From assembly GCA_001797815.1 (NCBI GenBank), contig MGQK01000069.1, forward strand, positions 1 through 10,908: a DNA stretch of 10,908 nt, written 5' to 3'. This document shows, in pieces, positions 1 to 7,312 of this stretch. Within the stretch, counting starts at the first letter, position 1, and each line of letters opens with the position of its first letter. Made by a program: the position numbers and the translations under genes. The notes beneath the pieces are model-generated. The model was given only the letters and a program-made list of their open reading frames with translations, had not been told where the DNA came from and did not search any database. The DNA is from Deltaproteobacteria bacterium RBG_13_61_14 (lineage in GTDB: Bacteria > RBG-13-61-14).

Positions 1-530
1 GGCTGGTCACCGCCTACAGCGCGCTGGAGGCTCTTTTCAAGTTCGGCTACGAGGACGAGGCCCAGGAGCTGCGGGCGCGGCTGCTCCGGATGATGGCCGG
101 CCAGAAGGACCGCCGGGGCATCTACGAGACCTACGACCCCCTCACCGGCCAATACCGAAATGAATACTCAACCGGGGGCTACGCTTCCTTCCAGTTCGGC
201 TGGAGCTCGGCCTTTACCCTGGAGCTGATCCTGGAGCGCTTTCAGGAAGAGCGGTTCGTCTTCGCCGACACCGGGAAGATCCAGGGCTTCATCCGCCGGG
301 CCGAGGATTTCACCACCCGCGCCGCCTTCTACCGCGTCCAGGCCGGGCGGGACGTGCCCCGGGTGGAACTGGAGAGCGCGGACGGAAAGCCGCTGCGGGA
401 GAGCCGCCGGCTCCGGATCAAGCTCAGCGATCCCTACCAGGCGCTGGCGCAAAACGCCTTCCAGGTCTGGATAGAGGGAAAACCCTTTGCGCTGGAGCTG
501 GAAAAGGAATCGGTCCTGAGCCTGGACTGA
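1..530 (+). CDS. C-terminal fragment of an (alpha/alpha)6-barrel glycosidase-like protein (5' end outside window)
   Basis: Frame 3 is open from the first base to a TGA at 528-530, giving 175 visible residues; the start lies upstream of the window, so the internal ATGs near 90 are not believed to be the start. Seen: the motif YETYDPLTG at visible residues 41-49, then FQFGWSSAFTLELIL at about 63-77, followed by roughly 95 residues rich in predicted beta strands. A Y/E-x-Y-D-P-x-T-G stretch followed by an FGW-(S/T)-x-A helix is the pattern of the last barrel helices in clan GH-G type enzymes (trehalase GH37, GH63 glucosidases) and related amylo-glucosidase-like proteins; in those families the Glu before x-Y-D is the general base, which would be E42 here. 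Inferred role: hydrolysis of a glucoside or other oligosaccharide. Substrate and exact family are unknown because the catalytic acid region is missing. It converges with the SGNH gene on the other strand across 17 nt. Confidence 0.5.
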   Translation, partial: LVTAYSALEALFKFGYEDEAQELRARLLRMMAGQKDRRGIYETYDPLTGQYRNEYSTGGYASFQFGWSSAFTLELILERFQEERFVFADTGKIQGFIRRAEDFTTRAAFYRVQAGRDVPRVELESADGKPLRESRRLRIKLSDPYQALAQNAFQVWIEGKPFALELEKESVLSLD

Positions 531-547
531 TTCGGACGCGGTCCCGC

Positions 548-1606
548 TTACTTCCCGCCGGCTCCGGGCCGCGACGCGGCGATGGCATCGGCCAGGGTCC
601 GGGCGATCAATTCCAGGCCCCGGGCGTTGGGGTGAATGATGTCCTTCTCCGGGTGGTCGAAGAAATTTTCCACGCCGCGCTCCTGAAAAACCGTTTCCAG
701 GTCAGCCACGGGCACGTTTTCTTCCCGGCCCACTTCCCGCACCAGTTGGTTATAGCGCCGGTGGAGCGGCTCCAGGTCCGCGTTGGCGCGGATGAAGCCG
801 AGCGCGGTGAAAAAGTCGGGGATCGAGTCCAGGCCGAAGCCGGCGGGCGCGGTGCAGAGGACCACGGTCACGCCTTGCTCGCGACCGGCGCGGACCATGG
901 CCAAGAGGTTCCGGCGAAAGCGGTCCTCCGGCACCCGCAGCTTCAACTCCCGGGACTCGGCCGGGCGCAGGCGGGAGGCGAGGTAGTTGAGAGCCTGGTA
1001 GGCGCGGAGCCGGGCCAGGAGGTCGCGCAGCTTGAACAGACCGGGGTTTTTCGCCTGCTGTTCGTGGTCGGAAAAGCCCTGGACCAGCCAGTGGTCGTTC
1101 CAGCCGAACAACACCGTGACCGCGTCGGGCCGGGTCTCGAGCGCCTGGCGGGTGAGCAGTTGCCGCCCCTGCCAGCTCGAATAGCCGGGCACGCCCAAAT
1201 TGAATACCTGCACCTGCTTCCCGGGAAGGCCGGCCGCAAGGTAGCGCTGGAGCAAGGAGGGATAGTCCGCGGCCGGGAGGCCGAAGGTGACCGAGTCGCC
1301 CAGGCAGGCGACGCGGAAAGTTCCGGGAGTTTTGGCCCAAGGGATATCCGGCCCCCGGAACCCTTGCTCATTCAGTTTGGGATAACCCTGGCCGAAGTAA
1401 TAGCCGGGCTGCATCCGCCAGAGGAGCGCGGGGTCGGGGAGAAAAATCTGGTGGAGCTCGGCGGGGCTGGGGTAGGCGAACTGCATGTAGCCCGGCAAGC
1501 GCTGGTAGCGGAAGCCGAGAGCGCGGAGCCCGAGCTCGGCGCCGGCCAGGAGGAGCAGGGCGGGCAGGAGGGCGAAGCCGAGCTCAAGGAGCCGGGGTCG
1601 CTTCAT
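548..1606 (-). CDS. Membrane-anchored SGNH/GDSL hydrolase-family protein (copy 1)
   Basis: The 352-residue product has a basic N-terminus (MKRPR) and a hydrophobic segment at about 8-28, best read as an uncleaved signal anchor placing the catalytic domain outside the inner membrane. All SGNH blocks are visible: block I GDS with nucleophile S105 (CLGDSVTFG), block II Gly in NLGVPGY (G138), block III in FGWND (N170), block V DIIHPN with D322 and H325. The family contains esterases, lipases and carbohydrate O-acetyl esterases or transferases; in glycan clusters such proteins commonly add or remove acyl groups on sugars, which is the inferred role here. The start is the ATG that overlaps the TGA of the upstream paralogue as ATGA, with GGAAG just ahead, arguing for translational coupling. 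It is the last gene of the glycan run. It resembles the neighbouring SGNH gene closely around blocks I and II, pointing to an old tandem duplication. Confidence 0.85.
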   Translation of the reverse strand: MKRPRLLELGFALLPALLLLAGAELGLRALGFRYQRLPGYMQFAYPSPAELHQIFLPDPALLWRMQPGYYFGQGYPKLNEQGFRGPDIPWAKTPGTFRVACLGDSVTFGLPAADYPSLLQRYLAAGLPGKQVQVFNLGVPGYSSWQGRQLLTRQALETRPDAVTVLFGWNDHWLVQGFSDHEQQAKNPGLFKLRDLLARLRAYQALNYLASRLRPAESRELKLRVPEDRFRRNLLAMVRAGREQGVTVVLCTAPAGFGLDSIPDFFTALGFIRANADLEPLHRRYNQLVREVGREENVPVADLETVFQERGVENFFDHPEKDIIHPNARGLELIARTLADAIAASRPGAGGK

Positions 1607-2775
1607 GGCGCGGCTTCCAGGTAGCGCTGGAACTGGGGCGTGGCTTCCACCAGGGGCGCGAGGGCCTGAGCAATGAGCCGGTGGCCCTCGGCGTTGGGGT
1701 GGCCGTTGTCAATCATCAGGGCGAACCAGTCCGGGTCCGGGAGCTTCTCGCCCTCGGCCCGCCGGCGGCTGAGCTCATGGCGGAACAGCTCGCGGAGGTC
1801 TAGCTCCGGCGCCTTGAGGTCGCGGGCCAGGGCCGCAGTCAGTTGCGAGGGGTCCTCCAGGGTCCAGGCCGGGGGCAAGGGCACGCCGGCCTTCTCCGCT
1901 TCTTGTTTCAGATTGGAATAATTGTGGTCCAGGGGCAGGGAGGGGAAGTCCACGTTGAGCAGGATGAAGCCGGCCCCGAGCTCTACCGCGCGGCGCTTGA
2001 CCGCGGCCGCGTTCTCCGCGAACTCCTCTGGGCTGACCTTGCGCTGGAGGCGGGGGAGGATGGTCCTGGGATCGAGCGAGAGTCCCTGGCGCCGGCGCTC
2101 CAGGTAGATCACCCCGGCGCGGAGCAGCTTGTAAACCTGGAAGCGGGAGAGGAAGACCTGGACCGGCGAGATCTTCCAGGTGCCGGCGAAGAGGTGCTCG
2201 GCGTCGCTCATCAGGGCGGGCAGGCGGTCGTTGGGCCCGAAGGCAAAGAGCACCAGGTCGGGGGCGAAGGCGGCGGCTTCGCCGAGAAAGAGCTCGCGGC
2301 CCTGCAAGGAGGTGTAGCCGGTCACGCCCAGGTTCAAGACCTGGAAGCGCCGGCCCGGGTGGCGTTTCCGCAAAGAGGCCTGCAGCTCGTAAGGATAGGT
2401 CTCGTCGTCGCCCACGCTCCAGCCGAAGGTGGCGGAGTCGCCCAGGCAGGCGATGCGGAAGACGCCGGCCGGCTTTTGCGGAGTGAAGCCGGCGCCGCGG
2501 AAGCCGAGGCTGTTGAGCAGCACCGGCCGGCGATAGACCTCGGGATCGGAGAGGAGCTGGTTGGGCTTGAACCGCCAGAACACGCGGGGGTCAAAGGTGA
2601 CGGTGGGGTTGGCCACCCGCCGGAGACGGGAGAGGTCCAGGAGCGGCAGGCCCAGGAGATCGGCGTTGAAGTTGTAATAGAAAGCGAAGTCGTGCAGGCG
2701 CAAGACCATTTCCAGGCCGCCGAAAAACAGGACCGCGACCAGCAGGCTGAAGCAGAGGCGTTTGCGCAAACTCAT
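1603..2775 (-). CDS. Membrane-anchored SGNH/GDSL hydrolase-family protein (copy 2)
   Basis: The 390-residue product begins MSLRKR followed by a hydrophobic stretch at about 7-25, a likely signal anchor. SGNH blocks are intact: CLGDSATFGW with nucleophile S114, NLGVTGYTS with G150, FGPND with N182, and DNGHPNAEGH with D356 and H359. It is about 40 residues longer than the downstream copy, mostly through an insert between blocks III and V (about residues 270-330) containing the stretch NVDFPSLPLDHNYSN. Known members act as esterases or acyl transferases; periplasmic or surface trimming or acylation of the glycan made by the neighbouring transferases is inferred. Start choice: the ATG at 2773-2775 overlaps the stop of the GT4 gene as ATGA, with an AGGA about 11 nt upstream. 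Its own stop forms the ATGA overlap with the next SGNH gene, so three genes in a row are joined by 4-nt overlaps. Confidence 0.85.
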   Translation of the reverse strand: MSLRKRLCFSLLVAVLFFGGLEMVLRLHDFAFYYNFNADLLGLPLLDLSRLRRVANPTVTFDPRVFWRFKPNQLLSDPEVYRRPVLLNSLGFRGAGFTPQKPAGVFRIACLGDSATFGWSVGDDETYPYELQASLRKRHPGRRFQVLNLGVTGYTSLQGRELFLGEAAAFAPDLVLFAFGPNDRLPALMSDAEHLFAGTWKISPVQVFLSRFQVYKLLRAGVIYLERRRQGLSLDPRTILPRLQRKVSPEEFAENAAAVKRRAVELGAGFILLNVDFPSLPLDHNYSNLKQEAEKAGVPLPPAWTLEDPSQLTAALARDLKAPELDLRELFRHELSRRRAEGEKLPDPDWFALMIDNGHPNAEGHRLIAQALAPLVEATPQFQRYLEAAP

Positions 2776-3749
2776 TTTGCCAACGTCCTTTCGTAAACCC
2801 GCTCGAGCCCGGCGGCCAGGCTCTTAAGGTCAAAGCGGCCCGGGAGCCTTTGCCGGCCGCCTTGGGCCAGGCGCTCCTGGAGCGCGGGGTCGGTCATGAC
2901 CTGGAAAATCTTTTCCGCCAACTCGCCGGCCTGCCCCCGGGCAACGAGCAGACCGCTCACGCCGTCTTCCACCGCCTCGGGAATGCCGCCCACTCGGCTC
3001 GCCACCACCGGCAGGCCCGCGGCCATGGCCTCGAGCAGAACCAGGCCAAAGGCTTCCTGAAAGCTGGGCAGGACCAGGGCCGAGGCGCGGGCGTAACGGT
3101 CGCGCAGCTCGGTTAGGGGCAGCCCGGGAAAAAAGCGGACCGGCAGTCCCAGGGAGAGAAGCTTCCCGGCCAGGCGGGCGTGGGGATATTCGTCGCCGAT
3201 CACTTCCAGCCGGAGCTTGGGCAGCCGGGCCCGCAAGCGGCGCAGGGCGGAGAGCAGGACCGGCAGGCCCTTGCGGAAACAGTCGCGGCCCACGAGCAAT
3301 ATCAGCGGCTCGCGCGGGCCCGGCGCCGACGCGAACGCTTGCGGATCAATGCCGAGCGGGACGAGGTGGACATTGGACCCGGGCACGGCCTCGGCCACGG
3401 CGCGGGAGTGGACGATCACGCTTTTCGCCAACTTGAGCACGGCCAGGTGGTGCCGGCGGCGGAAGGGCCGGATGAGCCAGCGCAGGGGCAGGTCCGGCGC
3501 GGGGAACAGCGCCCACTCGGTCCAATAGTGGTCGTGGAGGTCGGCAACGACCGGTCCCTTGAGCGAGCGGACCAAAGAGAGGGAGACGCGTTTGAGGTCA
3601 AGGATGTGGACCAGGTCCCACTCGCCGGGGGGCGGGCCGCTGAAAAAGCCGAGCGTGTGCCGGGGCGCGAGCGCTTGCTCCACCAGCGCGCGGTAGCTCT
3701 GGGGCCCGGTGCGGGGTCCGGTCTCTTCAATCAGGCAGGCGATGCGCAT
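2772..3749 (-). CDS. GT4-family glycosyltransferase (GT-B fold)
   Basis: The product is 325 residues if started at the ATG of 3747-3749 (MRIACLIEETGP), which begins directly with the first Rossmann strand; a TTG three codons upstream (3756-3758) with GAGGA 11 nt ahead is possible but less attractive. The C-terminal half is a clear GT4 donor-binding domain: VGRDCFRKGL (R155 and K160, the usual phosphate-contacting pair), then SFQEAFGLVLLEAMAAGLPVV, which holds the EX7E motif (E232 and E240), then GGIPEAVEDG. The N-terminal half is short and has DLHDH, a plausible acceptor-side loop. No membrane segment is seen, so it is a cytoplasmic or peripheral enzyme that transfers a sugar from a nucleotide donor, with retention in this family. 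At 325 residues it is at the short end for GT4. It overlaps the GT-C gene by 23 nt and the next SGNH gene by 4 nt. Donor and acceptor are unknown. Confidence 0.85.
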   Translation of the reverse strand: MRIACLIEETGPRTGPQSYRALVEQALAPRHTLGFFSGPPPGEWDLVHILDLKRVSLSLVRSLKGPVVADLHDHYWTEWALFPAPDLPLRWLIRPFRRRHHLAVLKLAKSVIVHSRAVAEAVPGSNVHLVPLGIDPQAFASAPGPREPLILLVGRDCFRKGLPVLLSALRRLRARLPKLRLEVIGDEYPHARLAGKLLSLGLPVRFFPGLPLTELRDRYARASALVLPSFQEAFGLVLLEAMAAGLPVVASRVGGIPEAVEDGVSGLLVARGQAGELAEKIFQVMTDPALQERLAQGGRQRLPGRFDLKSLAAGLERVYERTLAK

Positions 3750-5259
3750 GGCGCTCAAAAAAGTGAAAGTCCTCGATGGTCTTCGAGGGTTCGTAGTTCT
3801 GGGTCAGGAATTCCCAGAATGGGAGGAAGCTCCGGGCCTGGGTGAGCGAGTCTTCCGGCTCGAGCGCGTTTTGATCGCCCGCGACCAGGATGATCACGCG
3901 GGGCGGGGCCTGCGTAAGGTCGTGCAGAAAAACTTCGCGCGCCTGCTCGCGCCATTGCCGCGCGCCGGCGCTTTTCGGGGTGAAAGTGAGGGGGTAGTCG
4001 GAGTGGAAGCGCGTGGGCGCGAAGCGGGCGGCCAGGTAATTGATGCCCGGCTCGTAACCGAAGACGAGAATCGTGTCGCTCGGCGCGGTGTGACGGCGCA
4101 GGTAGTCGGCCACGTGCCAGGTGGCGTAGAAGTTGAAGTCGGCGCCGGGTTCGCGGAAGCGGGCAAAGTATTGGTCGCGGTCCACCTGGCCGAGGAGGTA
4201 TTGAGGGGTCTGGTAGTGGCTTTGGAGGAGCGCGTAGAAGCGGAGCCCCAGCGCCGCCTGCACCAGGAACAAGGCCCAGGCGAGATAGAAGATCGAGCGG
4301 TGGAGGTTGTCGTGGATCCAGCGCATCCCGCCGGCCGCGAGCAGGGCCAGCGGCGGGATCAGGACCAGCCAGTGATAGAGGAAGAACTTGGTTTGGAGGA
4401 ACACCTGGGCCAGGGCCTGGGCGGTCCAGCCCAGGAGCAGGAGCCGGCGCCGATCAAAGATGCCGGCCAGGGCCAGGAGCACGAGCAGGCCGAAGACCAT
4501 CCAGGTATCTTTGCCGGCCAGGGCCAGGGCCTGGGGCCATCCCTGCCCCGGAGTCAGGCCGGCGTGGAAGGTATTGAACCGGATCAAGTCGGAGTAGAGG
4601 TCGGCGAGCGCGCCCTTGGAGGCGAAGTAAAGGACCCAGGGGAGAATCCCGGCGAGAAGCCCGCCGGCGTAGCTCAAGCCGGCGCGTTTGCCGGTTGGGC
4701 GGGCGGAAGCCGGGCCGAAGAGGAAGAGGGCGTGGAGGATTGCGGTGGGCTTGAGGGCCACGGTCTGGGCCGCGACCAGGCCGGCCAGGAAACGGCTGGG
4801 ATGGCCGGGGCGCAGCGCGAGGCCCAGCGAGAGCGGGAAGAGCGGGAGCATGAAGGTCTCGGCTTCCGCATTCCACCAGCAGGAGTTGAAGACCGCGAAC
4901 AAGGGCAGCGCGGTGAAAAGGGCGGCGGTGAGAGCGAAGCGCTTTTCCAGGACGATCCTGGCGGCCCAGTAGGACAGGAGGACCGCGCTTAAGCGGGCGA
5001 GGACGTCGGCGAGGTTGACGCCCCACATCGCGCCCTTGGAAAAGGAGAGGGCGGCGGCATAGACGGCGTAGAGGAGCGGGCCTTTGTGCTCGAAGGCGTC
5101 GCGAAAAGGGATGCGGTCGTTGACCCAGGCCCAGGCAACGTAGGCGTAGATGCCCTGGTCGCGGAGGAAGGGGAGGGGAAGGATGATGAGGCTCGCGAGC
5201 CCGAAGAGCGCGAGCAGGAGCAGGAGCGGAAGAAGGCGGGATTTAGGTTCGCTGGTCAT
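3727..5259 (-). CDS. Polytopic GT-C glycosyltransferase (PMT/ArnT-like)
   Basis: The 510-residue protein starts at the ATG of 5257-5259 (MTSEPKSRLL); the frame stays open upstream to 6045 but that part is the antiparallel-frame shadow of the GT2 gene. About ten hydrophobic segments fill residues 9-360, starting with a Leu-rich helix at 9-30. The first outer loop carries LRDQGIYAYVAW (D34) and then DAFEHKGPLLY (E57, H58, K59). That pair is the signature of PMT/ArnT-type and related GT-C enzymes, whose first-loop acidic residue is catalytic and which use polyprenyl-phosphate sugars. The last 130 residues are soluble, with a GYEPGINYLAARF segment, consistent with an outer domain. Inferred role: transfer of a lipid-phosphate-linked sugar to a lipid or glycan acceptor on the outer face of the membrane. 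It overlaps the GT2 gene upstream by 17 nt and the GT4 gene downstream by 23 nt. Acceptor unknown. Confidence 0.8.
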   Translation of the reverse strand: MTSEPKSRLLPLLLLLALFGLASLIILPLPFLRDQGIYAYVAWAWVNDRIPFRDAFEHKGPLLYAVYAAALSFSKGAMWGVNLADVLARLSAVLLSYWAARIVLEKRFALTAALFTALPLFAVFNSCWWNAEAETFMLPLFPLSLGLALRPGHPSRFLAGLVAAQTVALKPTAILHALFLFGPASARPTGKRAGLSYAGGLLAGILPWVLYFASKGALADLYSDLIRFNTFHAGLTPGQGWPQALALAGKDTWMVFGLLVLLALAGIFDRRRLLLLGWTAQALAQVFLQTKFFLYHWLVLIPPLALLAAGGMRWIHDNLHRSIFYLAWALFLVQAALGLRFYALLQSHYQTPQYLLGQVDRDQYFARFREPGADFNFYATWHVADYLRRHTAPSDTILVFGYEPGINYLAARFAPTRFHSDYPLTFTPKSAGARQWREQAREVFLHDLTQAPPRVIILVAGDQNALEPEDSLTQARSFLPFWEFLTQNYEPSKTIEDFHFFERHAHRLPD

Positions 5260-6247
5260 GGGCTTGTCTTCTTCGGTGGGTCTCGACCAGGCCGGGATAG
5301 TCCGAAGCGAGCCAGCGGGAAATGTCCGCCGCGGCGACGGTGCGCAGGGGCCGCTGCGAGCGGCGCCACTGGATCTGCTGGCCAAGAGCCATGACCGCGT
5401 CCACCCGGGCCTTGATGGCGTGGAAGTTTCCTTCGAAGAGGATGGCGCGCCAGACGGTGAGGGCGTTGTAAAGGAAGATCCAGCCGAAGTTGGAGAAGAT
5501 CGCGGCCAGCGGCCAGTTGCGCCAAATGGTCCAGAGGCGGTTGCGGTGGAGGGAATAGGTCTTGGGGAGGTTGATCGCGTCGGCCGTGGCCGAGTGGCGG
5601 TGGCGGACGCGGGCGGCATTGGCGAGCAGGCAGCGCCAGCCGGCCCAGCGCGCGCGGAAGGCCAGGTCCGCGTCCTCGTAGTAGCAAAAGTATTGCTCGT
5701 CAAAGAACCCGATCCGGTCGAGCATGGCCTTGCGATAAAGCGCGGCGACGCCGGAAGGCCCGAAGACCTCTTCCCAGGCCGGCAGCTCGGAGTCGGGCCG
5801 GTCGAGTTCGCCGATGCCGCGCAAGTAAACCAGGCCGTTCTTGGCCGGGAGCAGGCCGATGGAGTCCAGCGCCGGCGGCTCCGCGTCGGTGAGCACGCGC
5901 GAGGCGACCATGCCCACGTCCGAGCCGGATTCGGCCGCGAGAAGGAGCGCGGCCAGCCAGCCCGGCTCGGGCACGGCGTCGTTGTTGAGGACGGCCAGGA
6001 AGCGGCCGCGGCATTGGCGTAGTCCATAGTTGCAGGCGCCGGCAAAGCCCAAGTTCGAGTCCAGCTCGATCAGGCGGAGCTGGGGATCCGCGCGCCGCGC
6101 GGCATGGCCGGAGCCGTCGGTGGAGCCGTTGTCCACCAGGATGATTTCGAAGTCGCGGAAGGTCTGGAGGGCAAGCCCGGCCAGGCAGTCGGGCAGCACC
6201 GCGGCGCCGTTAAAGTTGGGGATGAGCACCGAGACGGTTACGGGCAT
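5243..6247 (-). CDS. GT2-family glycosyltransferase (rhamnosyltransferase-like), first of two adjacent paralogues by coordinate
   Basis: The 334-residue product has the full GT-A family 2 layout: VSVLIPNFNG at 5-14, VDNGSTDGS at 38-46 for nucleotide binding, LNNDAVPEPGW at 87-97 where NND is the DXD-type metal-binding motif, and FFDEQYFCYYEDADLAFR at 181-198 with the ED pair (191-192) that usually provides the base. NLGFAGACNYGL at 65-76 is typical of the WbbL/rhamnosyltransferase-like subgroup. The C-terminal region has hydrophobic patches near 246-272 that could attach it to the membrane. It is an inverting, cytoplasmic-side enzyme by family; the sugar transferred is not readable. Start: ATG with GGAG 7 nt ahead. 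It overlaps the upstream GT2 gene by 10 nt and the GT-C gene by 17 nt. It is clearly related to the upstream GT2, so the pair probably arose by duplication and would add different or consecutive sugars. Confidence 0.88.
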   Translation of the reverse strand: MPVTVSVLIPNFNGAAVLPDCLAGLALQTFRDFEIILVDNGSTDGSGHAARRADPQLRLIELDSNLGFAGACNYGLRQCRGRFLAVLNNDAVPEPGWLAALLLAAESGSDVGMVASRVLTDAEPPALDSIGLLPAKNGLVYLRGIGELDRPDSELPAWEEVFGPSGVAALYRKAMLDRIGFFDEQYFCYYEDADLAFRARWAGWRCLLANAARVRHRHSATADAINLPKTYSLHRNRLWTIWRNWPLAAIFSNFGWIFLYNALTVWRAILFEGNFHAIKARVDAVMALGQQIQWRRSQRPLRTVAAADISRWLASDYPGLVETHRRRQAHDQRT

Positions 6248-7230
6248 GGCCAGGCTCCGAGCAGGATCATGCGCTTGAGCTCGGCCAGGCTTATCTGCCG
6301 GCGCGCTTGCAAGGCGCGCCGGCGGGAGCAGCGCCGGGGCAGCCCGAACAGGCCTTCCAGGGTCCCGGCCACAAAGGCGGGGAACTGCCGGGAGTAGAGG
6401 AGGTGGTAGGCGGCGCTGCGGATCAAGCCGTCGGCGATGTCCGGGGCCCAGGCGAAGAGCAGCCGGGCGGGGAGGTTTTGGCCGAGCACGAAGATCTTGT
6501 TGCGCGCGATCCAGCGGACCCGCTGCCCGCTCTCCTCGGGCCGGGGGCCCGGCCGGTCGCCCAGTTGGGTGGCCGCGCCCTGATGATAGACCACCGCCTC
6601 GGGCAAGAAGAGGCAGCGGTGGCCGAGCAGCCGGGAGCGGAAGCCGAGGTCCACGTCTTCCAGGTAGGCGAAGAAAGACTCGTCAAAGGGGCCGACCTCT
6701 TCGAACAGCCTGCGGCGAAAAAAAGCGGCCCCGGCCGAAGCGCTGAAGGTTTCGCAGACCCGTTCGAAGTCCGCGGCGCGGCGGCTCCGGCCGCGGGGAC
6801 GGGGCCGGCCGTCGCGGGTATAGGCGTCGCCGGCCGAGTCCACCCGGTCGCGCTCTTCGCGGCGGAGCATGAGGGAGGCGAAGATGGCGGCCTGGAGATG
6901 GCGAAGGAGACCCCGGGCGCCGGCCAGGAGCCAGCGGGGGTCGGCGGCGGCGTCGTTGTTGAGGAGGGCGAGAGCCGGGGTCTGGGCGGCGCGGATGCCG
7001 GCGTTGACCGCGGCGGCAAAGCCGCGGTTGTGGTCAAAGCCGATCCAGCGCGGCCGCAGGGGATGGCCCTCGACCAGGGCGCGGGAGTCGTCCTGGCTGC
7101 CGTTGTCCACCACGATCACCGCGGCGGGCGGCAGGAGCTGGCGGGCCAGGGAATCGAGGCAGGCGGGGAGCACCTGTCGGCCGTTGTAGTTGGGGATGAT
7201 CACCGTGATCTCGGGGAGGGAGCGGTTCAT
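6238..7230 (-). CDS. GT2-family glycosyltransferase (rhamnosyltransferase-like), first gene of the glycan run
   Basis: The 330-residue product shows VIIPNYNGRQVLPACLDSL at 10-28, VDNGSQDDS at 41-49, NRGFAAAVNAG at 68-78, LLNNDAAADPRW at 89-100 (DXD-type NND at 91-93) and FDESFFAYLEDVDLGFRSR at 182-200 with the ED pair at 191-192, followed by VVYHQGAAT. These are the ordered motifs of inverting GT2 glycosyltransferases that build polysaccharide repeat units. The C-terminal 75 residues are partly hydrophobic (about 255-295) and may lie on the membrane. Start: the ATG at 7228-7230 fits the first beta strand; the only purine-rich site, AGAGGT, is 14 nt upstream, a long spacing, so initiation may be weak or use another feature of the leader. 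It follows the 82-nt spacer, so it is either the first gene of its own transcript or read through from the che genes. Confidence 0.88.
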   Translation of the reverse strand: MNRSLPEITVIIPNYNGRQVLPACLDSLARQLLPPAAVIVVDNGSQDDSRALVEGHPLRPRWIGFDHNRGFAAAVNAGIRAAQTPALALLNNDAAADPRWLLAGARGLLRHLQAAIFASLMLRREERDRVDSAGDAYTRDGRPRPRGRSRRAADFERVCETFSASAGAAFFRRRLFEEVGPFDESFFAYLEDVDLGFRSRLLGHRCLFLPEAVVYHQGAATQLGDRPGPRPEESGQRVRWIARNKIFVLGQNLPARLLFAWAPDIADGLIRSAAYHLLYSRQFPAFVAGTLEGLFGLPRRCSRRRALQARRQISLAELKRMILLGAWPCP

Positions 7231-7260
7231 GATCGCCAGGCTTTACCTCTGGGACATCGG

Positions 7261-7276
7261 AACTAAAACTTTAGTT
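7261..7276. repeat. Perfect inverted repeat AACTAAA-AC-TTTAGTT
   Basis: Seven-base arms with a two-base centre, in the spacer between the CheY-like gene and the first GT2 gene. The AT-rich composition stands out from the GC-rich surroundings. The short centre favours a protein-binding palindrome over a stable RNA hairpin, but the function is unknown. It ends about 31 nt upstream of the GT2 start. Confidence 0.6.
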
Positions 7277-7278
7277 CA

Positions 7279-7305
7279 GGGGCACGGGTTTGAAACCCGG
7301 GGCAC
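7279..7305. repeat. Inverted repeat CGGGTTT-G-AAACCCG flanked by direct repeats GGGGCAC
   Basis: The arms at 7285-7291 and 7293-7299 are perfect complements. GGGGCAC occurs at 7279-7285 and again at 7299-7305, framing the palindrome. On the plus strand a run of five T follows at 7306-7310, but no plus-strand gene needs a terminator there. On the minus strand (the transcribed direction) the hairpin follows the CheY-like stop by about 14 nt and lacks a U tract, so it is at best a weak terminator or mRNA-end stabiliser; an operator is equally possible. Confidence 0.5.
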
Positions 7306-7312
7306 TTTTTGC

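Noticed and set aside
3709-4992. 427-codon plus-strand open frame, rich in Gly, Gln and Glu
   Set aside because: It is the complement of the Leu- and Ala-rich membrane helices of the GT-C gene in GC-rich DNA. The apparent repeats reflect that codon bias.
5260-6045. Long 5' extension of the GT-C frame to 6045 (would give a 772-residue protein)
   Set aside because: The added part is Ser/Pro/Arg-rich with no fold and lies wholly inside the GT2 gene in another frame. The ATG at 5259 begins a normal membrane protein.
7277-7310. tRNA T-arm look-alike (CGGG-TTTGAAA-CCCG followed by GGGCAC and T run)
   Set aside because: The C56 and Y60 positions do not match the T-loop consensus, and no acceptor partner, D-arm or seven-base anticodon loop is found upstream. 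At most it is a chance likeness; a tRNA-derived attachment remnant is not supported.
7285-7310. Rho-independent terminator on the plus strand
   Set aside because: Hairpin plus T5 is present, but no plus-strand gene ends nearby and the T run is separated from the stem by several bases.
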